Assembly (NCBI GenBank): GCA_023487865.1
Contig: JAMDBG010000031.1
Coordinates: 1-5,087 of the forward strand
DNA from: Deltaproteobacteria bacterium
Lineage (GTDB): Bacteria; Desulfobacterota; Syntrophia; Syntrophales; UBA5619
Length of the DNA stretch: 5,087 nucleotides
Direction: 5' to 3'
A model generated the notes under the pieces. That model was not told the DNA's origin and did no database searches. It saw only the letters and a program-made list of their open reading frames with translations. Within the stretch, counting starts at the first letter, position 1. The number at the start of each line of letters is the position of its first letter. Positions 1 to 5,087 of this stretch are shown here, in pieces. Both the position numbers and the translations under genes were made by a program.

Positions 1-24
1 CATAGAAAATGTCTTTCATCACTT
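1..24 (+). repeat. Inverted copy of an internal livF segment at the left edge
   Basis: Bases 1-24 are the exact reverse complement of 434-457, and the match continues imperfectly to 27 of 30 bases (1-30 against 428-457). The copied part encodes IENVFHHF in LivF. It begins at the first base of the window and ends just before the livF stop codon (31-33), so any continuation would lie to the left, out of view. Confidence 0.9.
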
Positions 25-30
25 CCCCTT

Positions 31-813
31 CTACCGGAATCGGACTTTTCTTCGATATCTTTTGTACCCTTTGACCGAGGTCTCTTTGGCGATCCCCAGG
101 TAGAACTCCTTGACGTCTTCGTCCTCGCGGAGAACCTCTGGTCGGTCGGCTCGGACGATCCTGCCGTTTTCCATGAGAAAGGCGAAATTTGCGTATTTCA
201 GGGCCATGTTCACGTTTTGCTCGACCAGCAGGATCGTCACTCCGTCCTTCTGATTGATTTCCCGGATGATCTGGAAGATTTCCCTTGTCAGAAGCGGCGA
301 CAGTCCCAGCGATGGTTCATCCAGCATGAGGAGCTTCGGGCGGCTCATCAGAGCCCGTCCGATGGCGAGCATCTGCTGCTCGCCTCCGCTGAGATGACCG
401 GCCTCCTGGTGAGTCCGCTCCTTGAGGATGGGAAAGTGATGAAAGACATTTTCTATGTCATCCTTGATTCCCTGCCGATCCCGCCGGGTATAGGCGCCCA
501 TGATGATATTTTCAAGGACGGAGAGCTCCGGGAACACCTCCCGCCCCTCAGGAACGTAGCTGATCCCCATCCGTACGATCTGTTCCGTGTCTTTCCGGTC
601 GATGCGTTGCCCCATGAACTCGATGCTGCCCTTTTCCGGCTGCTCCTCCTTGAGATCGTAAAGGAGGCGCATGATGGTCTTCAGGGTCGTTGATTTCCCC
701 GCCCCGTTGGAACCCAGAAGGGCCACGATATCGCCTTGCTTGACCTCGAATGAGATACCGTGGAGGGCGCGGATCAGATCGTACCAGGTTTCGATATTGT
801 TCACCTTCAGCAT
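31..813 (-). CDS. livF: LivF-type ATPase of a branched-chain amino acid (HAAT) ABC importer
   Basis: This 260-residue cytoplasmic ATPase should pair with LivG and hydrolyse ATP to drive uptake through LivH-LivM. Seen in the sequence: Walker A GSNGAGKST (34-42), the Q-loop region written VPEGR with Glu at 89, signature LSGGEQQ (141-147), Walker B LLMLDE (161-166, catalytic Glu166), D-loop SLGLS and VEQN (197-200), where Gln199 takes the switch-His place. Glu in the Q-loop and Gln in the H-loop are normal for LivF, so they are not defects. It is longer than the usual 233-240 residues because of a charged insert after Walker A (about 52-61) and a basic C-terminal tail (about 243-260). The ATG overlaps the livG stop (ATGCTGA), and GGAGGAG lies 5 bases upstream, so translation is probably coupled to livG. 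The stop lies just inside the duplicated left edge, so downstream context is unreliable. Family assignment is firm; substrate is not. Confidence 0.95.
   Translation of the reverse strand: MLKVNNIETWYDLIRALHGISFEVKQGDIVALLGSNGAGKSTTLKTIMRLLYDLKEEQPEKGSIEFMGQRIDRKDTEQIVRMGISYVPEGREVFPELSVLENIIMGAYTRRDRQGIKDDIENVFHHFPILKERTHQEAGHLSGGEQQMLAIGRALMSRPKLLMLDEPSLGLSPLLTREIFQIIREINQKDGVTILLVEQNVNMALKYANFAFLMENGRIVRADRPEVLREDEDVKEFYLGIAKETSVKGYKRYRRKVRFR
434..457 (-). repeat. Internal partner of the left-edge inverted repeat, within livF
   Basis: This part of livF, around residues 119-127, matches bases 1-24 exactly in opposite orientation. Here it is an ordinary coding segment in a well-conserved reading frame, so this is the original and the edge copy is the derived one. 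Confidence 0.9.
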
Positions 814-1586
814 GGGTGCTCCTCCCCCAGGTACGCCCTGATCACCTCCGGATGGCTTTGGACCTCCCTCGGCGTGCCCTCGACGATTTTCTCACCCTGG
901 CTCATGGCGTATATCCGGTCGGAAATACCCATGATCATGTTCATATCGTGCTCGATCAGTAGAATGGTCACTTTGAAGTCGATCTGTATGTCCTTGATCC
1001 AGATATTCAGATCCTGCTTTTCTTCCGTATTCATCCCTGCGGACGGCTCATCGAGGAGGAGAATATTCGGTTCCAGCGCCAACGCGCGTCCCAGCTCGAC
1101 GAGTTTTCGTTTGCCATAAGGGAGGTTCGCCACGTACTGGTCCCGCACCGATTGCAGATCGAGAAAATCAATGATCCTCTCCACGATTTCCCTGTTCAAT
1201 ATCTCTTCCCGGGCGGCTTTCGATCTTCTTCCCCACAGGCAGGCGCCGGTAAAAATCCCGGTTTGCATGTGGATATGCCTGCCCAAAAGGAGGTTATCCA
1301 TGACCGTGGCGTTGGAAAAAAGTTCGATGTTCTGAAAGGTACGGGCTATTCCTCTGCGGGCAATCCGGTCGGGGGTAAAACCGACCAAATCTTGACTTTC
1401 GCACAGTATCCGGCCCTGATCGGGCTTATAGATACCACTGATCATATTGAAGATGGTCGTCTTCCCCGAGCCGTTGGGTCCGATAATGGAAAAAATCGAA
1501 TTCTTCTCTACTCTGAAGCTGACGTTGTTGACCGCTTTCAGGCCGCCAAAGCTGATGCTCAGGTTCTCACACTTGAAATGATCCAT
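807..1586 (-). CDS. livG: LivG-type ATPase of a branched-chain amino acid (HAAT) ABC importer
   Basis: With the ATG at 1586 this is a 259-residue cytoplasmic ATPase, the usual size for LivG. It shows Walker A GPNGSGKTT (36-44), Q-loop RTFQ with Gln85, the LivG-style signature LPYGKRK (155-161) in place of LSGGQ, Walker B ILLLDE (175-180, Glu180), D-loop SAGMN, and the switch His213 in IEHD. The C-terminal segment EGTPREVQSHPEVIRAYLGEE is typical of LivG. The frame stays open upstream to 1784, but that stretch has no family resemblance and runs through the hairpins after livK, so I reject it. An ATG at 1601, adding MESPA, is the main alternative start. The purine-rich GGGAAAAGGGATGGA just upstream could serve either start and does not settle it. 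The gene follows livK after 236 bases with an apparent attenuator, and overlaps livF by 7 bases. Expected partner: LivF. Confidence 0.94.
   Translation of the reverse strand: MDHFKCENLSISFGGLKAVNNVSFRVEKNSIFSIIGPNGSGKTTIFNMISGIYKPDQGRILCESQDLVGFTPDRIARRGIARTFQNIELFSNATVMDNLLLGRHIHMQTGIFTGACLWGRRSKAAREEILNREIVERIIDFLDLQSVRDQYVANLPYGKRKLVELGRALALEPNILLLDEPSAGMNTEEKQDLNIWIKDIQIDFKVTILLIEHDMNMIMGISDRIYAMSQGEKIVEGTPREVQSHPEVIRAYLGEEHPC
819..825 (-). promoter_or_regulatory. Ribosome binding site of livF, inside the livG 3' end
   Basis: GGAGGAG ends 5 bases before the livF ATG and is embedded in the codons for the last residues of LivG. With the 7-base overlap between livG and livF this supports the chosen livF start and coupled, near-equal synthesis of the two ATPases. 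Confidence 0.8.
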
Positions 1587-1630
1587 TGCCGGAGATTCCA
1601 TCCCTTTTCCCGTCGTGCTGACGGCTGCAC

Positions 1631-1663
1631 AAAAAAGGCCCTGTTTTGGCCGAAACAGTGCCC
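1631..1663 (-). terminator. Intrinsic terminator or attenuator between livK and livG
   Basis: Read on the minus strand, CTGTTT (1658-1653) pairs with AAACAG (1646-1641) across a 6-base loop. Below one A-G mismatch, GGC pairs with GCC, and a G-U pair can close the base. Six T residues follow at once (1636-1631). This is the form of a Rho-independent terminator. Its place after the binding-protein gene but before the two ATPase genes suggests partial termination, giving more LivK than LivG or LivF. The broken, partly A-T stem suggests leakiness. Stability was not computed. Confidence 0.65.
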
Positions 1664-1762
1664 GGCCTGGTTCCGTTCCATCCCGCCCTGCAACAGAATC
1701 AGGGTCTCGCCATATCCTGTCATGCCAAGTTCGGCAAACCACGCTCCGGATTGCCAACCCGA

Positions 1763-1785
1763 CACGGCCGCCCAGGACGGCCATG
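1763..1785 (-). other. Strong RNA hairpin just after livK (possible 3'-end stabiliser)
   Basis: On the minus strand CATGGCCG (1785-1778) pairs with CGGCCGTG (1770-1763): eight base pairs with one G-U, around a 7-base loop. It lies about 38 bases beyond the livK stop. No T-run follows, so it is not itself an intrinsic terminator. A stem here could protect the livK message from 3' exonucleases, as described for binding-protein genes in other operons; that role is inferred. Confidence 0.45.
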
Positions 1786-1822
1786 GACCTTCTTTAAGAC
1801 CGCCCGCCTCTGCGATTCCGCA

Positions 1823-3019
1823 TTACTTCTTCCAGGTGGCCAGATCGTTCGAGGTCCACCCCTGGAGCTGAATGTAACTTGCGTTGGGACCGCACTTCTG
1901 GATCATCACCGAATCGGTTCCCTGATGCTGCTTTTCCGTCCAGGTGATCTTGGGACCGATGGTCTGGTAATCCTTGATCGAGTTCAAGGCCTTCATGACC
2001 GCATCGGCGCTCAGATTACGCCCAGCTTTTTTGAGCGCCTCGACGATCGGATCGGCGAAAAGGATGCCGGCATAATAGAACGTCCCCCAACGTTCCTGCG
2101 GGTTGAGCCGCTTGGCCGCGTCTCGGTATTTGACCATCAGAGGGTTTTTGGAATCCGGGATCTCTCCGAAGGCGCCGGTAATGACCCCCTCAAAGAGCCC
2201 GCCGGTGATCTTGAACATCAGGGGGTAATCGGAAAGTGTGTTGGCGGACACCCACTGGGGCTTGAAGCCCACATTGGCGCTTGTTTTCAGGGCGATCACC
2301 GCCGCGGTCGGGTTGACATACATCAGAACCGCCTCCGCTCCCGAGTTCTTCAGCCGGAGGATCTGGGAGGCGAGATCCTTTTCCGTGGGTTCCACCGGAA
2401 TTTCCGCCACCAGACCCATTTTGTACGTGGCCAGCCTCTCCTTGGCCCCCTCGAGACCATCCTTCCCGTAGGCATCGTTCTGGTAAAGAATCCCGATTTT
2501 CTTCATCTTTAATTTGTCCACGATGTATTTTGTCAGGATGTTCGCCTCATCCCGGTAGAGGGGATACACGGCGAACAGATAGGGATTGAGGGGATTGACA
2601 AAATCCTGGTCGGCGGCCGACGGACCGACCCAGGGGATCTTATTGGCCGCCAGATAATCCTTGACGGCCATGCCGCAGGCTGCGCCTACACCCCCAACAA
2701 AGGCGAACATGCCCTGACGCTCCACCAGTTCCTTTACCACTGCCACAGTCTGGGCGGGATTGTACATGTCATCCCTGATAAAATACTTTATCTTCCTGCC
2801 GTTGATCCCCCCTTCTTCATTGACAACATCGAACAGCAGCTTGCTCCCCCGTGCAACCGAACCCCAGGGTGCGGCGGGACCGGTCTGGGGCCCCCACTGT
2901 CCGATGCGGATTTCGTTGTCGTCAAACCCCGCCGGCGGGGCCGCCTGCGTCATGGTGGCCACCGACAGGATAGCCAATACCGCGATCAAAGACATAACCA
3001 TTTTCTTTTTGAACATCAT
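1823..3019 (-). CDS. livK: Periplasmic substrate-binding protein of a HAAT/Liv ABC importer
   Basis: This 398-residue type I periplasmic binding protein (Leu/Ile/Val-binding family) captures the solute and delivers it to LivH-LivM. The N terminus has a basic n-region (KKK), a hydrophobic core at about 8-21 and a likely signal peptidase I site after TQA (residue 26). There is no lipobox Cys, so the protein should be soluble in the periplasm. Family marks are IRIGQWGPQTGP (37-48), NEEGGINGRKI (67-77), the GGVGAACG pocket loop (109-116), VGPSAAD, and YQNDAYGKDGLEG, a close match to the family's domain-closing segment. The mature protein has two Cys (115 and 376), far apart in sequence. Two ATGs are adjacent: AAGGAGGG lies 4 bases from the first and 7 from the second (3016), so the second may be the real start. 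The gene lies between livH and livG. The ligand is unknown: branched-chain or other hydrophobic amino acids are the default guess. Confidence 0.95.
   Translation of the reverse strand: MMFKKKMVMSLIAVLAILSVATMTQAAPPAGFDDNEIRIGQWGPQTGPAAPWGSVARGSKLLFDVVNEEGGINGRKIKYFIRDDMYNPAQTVAVVKELVERQGMFAFVGGVGAACGMAVKDYLAANKIPWVGPSAADQDFVNPLNPYLFAVYPLYRDEANILTKYIVDKLKMKKIGILYQNDAYGKDGLEGAKERLATYKMGLVAEIPVEPTEKDLASQILRLKNSGAEAVLMYVNPTAAVIALKTSANVGFKPQWVSANTLSDYPLMFKITGGLFEGVITGAFGEIPDSKNPLMVKYRDAAKRLNPQERWGTFYYAGILFADPIVEALKKAGRNLSADAVMKALNSIKDYQTIGPKITWTEKQHQGTDSVMIQKCGPNASYIQLQGWTSNDLATWKK
2927..2940. repeat. 14-base G+C palindrome at the livK signal-peptide junction
   Basis: CCCCGCCGGCGGGG covers the codons around APPAG, just after the predicted signal-peptide cleavage site. 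It could form a short stem with a CCGG loop in the early livK message. Pro, Ala and Gly codons readily produce such runs, so chance is a fair explanation. Confidence 0.4.
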
Positions 3020-3023
3020 GGCA

Positions 3024-3031
3024 CCCTCCTT
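3024..3031 (-). promoter_or_regulatory. Strong ribosome binding site of livK
   Basis: AAGGAGGG is the best Shine-Dalgarno sequence in the window. It lies 4 bases from the first and 7 bases from the second of the two adjacent livK ATG codons, favouring the second on spacing. Its strength fits the high demand for binding protein. The rest of the 129-base gap after livH (3032-3148) holds no hairpin or convincing promoter that I can see. Confidence 0.8.
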
Positions 3032-3148
3032 ATGTTAATCATGGTCCGATTTCGTGAGAAGAACCGTTCTACGCCACAGCGCTTCCTATCCCGTATCCCC
3101 CCCGCAATAGCAACGAAGTCATCACCGGCTTCATCCATCCCGACACCA

Positions 3149-4024
3149 TTACACCTTTTTCACGAAATGTTTGGCAAAAAGCCCGCTCGGTCTCACACAG
3201 AGGACAAGGATGATGACAATAAAGGCCACGATCGGTTTCCAATGCGGCCAGTAGTAACCGAAAAAATTCTCGATCAACCCCATGAGACCGCCGCCGATGA
3301 TCACCCCCGGTATGCTCATGAGCCCCCCCCAGTACGCGGCGGCAAAGGCGCGCATGAAGGGTTCCATCATAAAGGCCGGATCCAGGGTGGCGCGGGACGC
3401 AAAGAACATCCCCGCAACGGCGCCGATCAGGGAGCTGAATCCCCAGGCGAAGGAAAAGACCCTCTCGGTACGGATACCCATGATCTTGGCGGCATGCTTG
3501 TTTTGCTGGGTTGCCCGCATGGCAATCCCCAACTTGCTGTATTTGAAGAAAACATAAAGAAAGAGCATGATGAAGGCGGTTACGGCAAATACCGCGATTG
3601 CCCAGTTGGTAACGATCATCCCTTTGACGGGCTCATAGGTCACGGAAGGATTCAGCGGCAGCGAAAAATACTTCTGCTCCGCCCCCCATTTCCAACCGGC
3701 CAGCCCCATGAGCAGCATCTCCACCCCGAGGGTGATGACGATCAGCCCCAGTATACTGGGGTGCTTGGCGGGACGCAGAAACAGATATTCTATCAGTATC
3801 CCTAAAAGTATTGAAAAGATCATGGTGATGACAAATGCAGCCCAGAAGGGCCATTCATAAACGGACAGGATATGAAACGCCACGAATGCAGAAAACATGG
3901 CCATCTCTCCCTGGGCAAAATTGACCACCTCGGACGTCTTGTAGATGATCACCACCGCCGTGGCAAAAAGACCGTAACAGGCGCCGATCGCAAGTCCTTC
4001 AACCAAAAGTTGTCCTACGGGCAT
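3149..4024 (-). CDS. livH: LivH-type membrane permease of a HAAT ABC importer
   Basis: This 291-residue inner-membrane protein should form the channel with LivM. It is almost wholly hydrophobic, with about eight likely membrane segments, and is a little shorter than E. coli LivH (308). LivH hallmarks are visible: YKTSEVVNFAQGEMAMFSAF (28-47); RPAKHPSILGLIVITLG (84-100); the cytoplasmic coupling loop GIAMRATQQNKHAAKIMGI (166-184), the counterpart of the EAA loop that contacts the ATPases; a Gly-rich segment around GGLMSIPGVIIGGGLMGLIEN; and a C-terminal RPSGLFAK. The ATG at 4024 is supported by AAGGTGA six bases upstream and by the short N terminus before the first membrane segment, as expected. 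It follows livM after 89 bases and precedes livK. The codons around HPSILGL contain a 16-base perfect palindrome. I see no frameshift or missing segment. Confidence 0.95.
   Translation of the reverse strand: MPVGQLLVEGLAIGACYGLFATAVVIIYKTSEVVNFAQGEMAMFSAFVAFHILSVYEWPFWAAFVITMIFSILLGILIEYLFLRPAKHPSILGLIVITLGVEMLLMGLAGWKWGAEQKYFSLPLNPSVTYEPVKGMIVTNWAIAVFAVTAFIMLFLYVFFKYSKLGIAMRATQQNKHAAKIMGIRTERVFSFAWGFSSLIGAVAGMFFASRATLDPAFMMEPFMRAFAAAYWGGLMSIPGVIIGGGLMGLIENFFGYYWPHWKPIVAFIVIILVLCVRPSGLFAKHFVKKV
3746..3761. repeat. 16-base perfect palindrome inside livH
   Basis: CCCCAGTATACTGGGG reads the same on both strands. It encodes part of the conserved HPSILGL segment of LivH, so coding constraint may explain it. 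No regulator site is implied. Confidence 0.5.
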
Positions 4025-4030
4025 CTTTAA

Positions 4031-4042
4031 TCACCTTTCCTT
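4031..4042 (-). promoter_or_regulatory. Ribosome binding site of livH
   Basis: On the minus strand the run AAGGAAAGGTGATTAAAG leads into the livH ATG. The inner AAGGTGA (4037-4031), with six bases of spacing, is the likely Shine-Dalgarno element; the outer AAGG is a further partial match. It confirms the start at 4024. The livM-livH gap (4025-4113) shows no hairpin with a T-run, so read-through is expected. Confidence 0.65.
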
Positions 4043-4113
4043 GTCGTCTTTTGGTCACATCTCTGATTACCCGTTATTGAGGCATAATGACACGTCTCGC
4101 ACCGCGCCGTCGC

Positions 4114-5087
4114 TCAGAACGGCCAGGTCATCCAATACTTCTTCATCCGTATCCACACCCCGAACATCCCGAGCGGCTCAAAGATGATGATTGCGATCAT
4201 GATGAGCCCGATGGCCATGCTGCTGAAATTCTCCAATCCTACCATTGTGAACCACCTTTGGGATATGGCGACCATCAGGGCGCCGAAATAGGGAACCTCA
4301 GCGATATTTTTCAACAGATCGTATTGGAGGTAGGTAATCAGGGTGGCTCCCATGATGCTCCCCAGGATGGTGCCCAATCCGCCGACCACCACCATGACAA
4401 GAAAGATGATGGAAAGGATCAGATTGAAGGTGAAGGGATCGAAGAATCCCAGAACGAAACCGAACAATCCTCCGGCGATGCCGGCGTAAAAGGCGCTGAC
4501 GGCAAAGGCCAGGGTCTTGTAAACGGTCAAATTCACACCGATGACCTCCGCGGCGATATCGCTGTCCCTGATCGCCACAAAAGATCTTCCCACCCTGGTT
4601 TTGAGGATATTTCTTGCGCCGACCACCATGATGATCGTCGTGATCAGTATCAGGTAGTACTTCTGGAAGTCGGATTTCAAGATCCAACTGATGCCCAATG
4701 CTTTGATTCCCAGATCGAGCGGCGGCGCCTTGATCCCCATTCGGCCGCCGAAGAGATCGATTCCTCCGATGATATGCATGATCGTCAGGCCGAAACCCAG
4801 GGAGACGATCGCCAGATAGGGACCTTCGAGCCGCAATGCGGGCAGGCCGAGGATAAATCCAAAAAAAGCGGCGATGAATGCGGCGACGACGATCGCGAAG
4901 ACAAACGGGATTTGCAACTTGGTCATCAGGAGGACCGTCGCATAGGCGCCGATGGCAAAAAATCCTGCGTGTCCGAGGGATATCTGGCCTGTGGATCCCA
5001 CGAGAATGTTCAAACCCACGGCCAGTATGATATGAACCATGATGATATTAAGGAGATAGACATAATAATTGGGAACCACCTTTGGGA
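4114..5087 (-). CDS. livM: LivM-type membrane permease of a HAAT ABC importer, 5' end missing or unreliable
   Basis: This inner-membrane protein is the channel partner of LivH. Numbering from the GTG at 5079 (321 residues), it shows the LivM hallmark GQISLGHAGFFAIGAYAT (31-48), then LPALRLEGPYLAIVSLGFG (79-97), FGGRMGI (110-116), the coupling loop GRSFVAIRDSDIAAEVIGV (164-182), a Gly-rich GGLGTILGSIMGA segment and a C-terminal FEPLGMFGVW. In the family a further hydrophobic segment usually precedes the part matching NYYVYLLNII, so about 20 residues are probably lost beyond the right edge. The frame is open to the last base. I do not accept the GTG at 5079 as the true start: it lies in the final 20 bases, which duplicate an internal piece of this gene (4244-4263) in another frame and may be an assembly error. 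Trust the protein from about residue 4. It is the first gene of the operon visible here. Confidence 0.92.
   Translation of the reverse strand, partial: PKVVPNYYVYLLNIIMVHIILAVGLNILVGSTGQISLGHAGFFAIGAYATVLLMTKLQIPFVFAIVVAAFIAAFFGFILGLPALRLEGPYLAIVSLGFGLTIMHIIGGIDLFGGRMGIKAPPLDLGIKALGISWILKSDFQKYYLILITTIIMVVGARNILKTRVGRSFVAIRDSDIAAEVIGVNLTVYKTLAFAVSAFYAGIAGGLFGFVLGFFDPFTFNLILSIIFLVMVVVGGLGTILGSIMGATLITYLQYDLLKNIAEVPYFGALMVAISQRWFTMVGLENFSSMAIGLIMIAIIIFEPLGMFGVWIRMKKYWMTWPF
4244..4263 (-). repeat. Internal partner of the right-edge direct repeat, within livM
   Basis: These 20 bases match 5068-5087 at 19 positions, with one mismatch at 4248 against 5072, in the same orientation. Here they encode part of SQRWFTM (around residues 273-279). 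The frame and protein context are normal, so this looks like the original copy. Confidence 0.85.
5068..5087 (-). repeat. Direct copy of an internal livM segment at the right edge
   Basis: The window ends in a run matching 4244-4263 at 19 of 20 bases; the last 15 bases are identical. Relative to livM this copy is read in a different frame, so it is not a protein-level repeat. It contains the apparent GTG start at 5079 and an AAAGG that mimics a ribosome binding site. Confidence 0.85.

Noticed and set aside
1..18. Apparent start of a next gene after livF: AAGGGG then ATG at 18, beginning MKDIFY, on the minus strand
   Set aside because: The ATG and the codons after it are an exact inverted copy of livF 434-457, so the resemblance to a gene start comes from the duplication.
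217..693. Plus-strand reading frame opposite livF
   Set aside because: It is antisense to an intact ATPase with all its motifs, with no independent support.
1559..1765. 68-codon minus-strand reading frame in the livK-livG gap
   Set aside because: No good ribosome binding site or recognisable domain, it runs across the terminator-like stem and into livG, and it looks like chance opening in G+C-rich sequence.
1587..1784. N-terminal extension of livG to an ATG at 1784
   Set aside because: The extra residues do not resemble LivG, would make it far too long, and run through the terminator-like hairpin; the conserved protein begins at about MDHFKCENLSISFGG.
1646..2512. Long plus-strand reading frame opposite livK
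   Set aside because: It is antisense to a clear, conserved gene and its translation shows no family features; this is a codon-bias shadow.
3032..3148. Possible promoter for livK in the livH-livK gap
   Set aside because: A TTGCTA-like word is present, but no matching -10 element at proper spacing could be found by eye, and the operon layout does not need one.
3032..3805. 257-codon plus-strand reading frame opposite livH
   Set aside because: Its product is a low-complexity His/Gly/Asp-rich sequence with no domain, and it mirrors the livH coding strand.

Overview
The window holds one minus-strand operon, read from right to left, for a branched-chain amino acid type (HAAT/Liv) ABC importer. All five parts are present: two permeases (livM and livH), a secreted periplasmic binding protein (livK) and two ATPases (livG and livF). 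The order in the direction of transcription is livM-livH-livK-livG-livF, so the binding-protein gene sits between the permease pair and the ATPase pair. A Sec signal peptide and a periplasmic (not lipid-anchored) binding protein point to a Gram-negative bacterium. The moderate G+C, codon use and protein style (a LivF with a small insert and a basic C-terminal tail) remind me of Deltaproteobacteria/Desulfobacterota of the Syntrophobacterales kind. That placement is an impression, not a demonstrated result.

Layout, from high to low coordinates: livM (4114 to the right edge, 5' end missing or unreliable); an 89-base gap; livH (3149-4024); a 129-base gap ending in a strong ribosome binding site; livK (1823-3019); a 236-base gap with two RNA hairpins, the second looking like an intrinsic terminator or attenuator; livG (807-1586); and livF (31-813), whose ATG overlaps the livG stop codon. 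No stretch over 300 bases lacks a gene. I see no RNA genes, CRISPR arrays, insertion sequences or integrases.

The parts fit a standard cycle. LivK captures the ligand in the periplasm and delivers it to the LivH-LivM channel, and a LivG-LivF heterodimer powers uptake with ATP. The hairpins after livK would suit a need for more binding protein than ATPase. The substrate cannot be read from sequence: branched-chain or other hydrophobic amino acids are the default, but relatives import amides, urea, aromatic acids and other compounds.

The most unexpected signal is at the two edges. Bases 1-24 are an exact inverted copy of a piece of livF (434-457). The last 20 bases (5068-5087) match 19 of 20 bases of an internal piece of livM (4244-4263) in direct orientation and a different reading frame. 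Neither is expected by chance. Together they suggest the window is a whole contig with chimeric or mis-extended ends, so the apparent GTG start of livM and the apparent start of another gene after livF should not be trusted. I found no evidence of a new biological system here.
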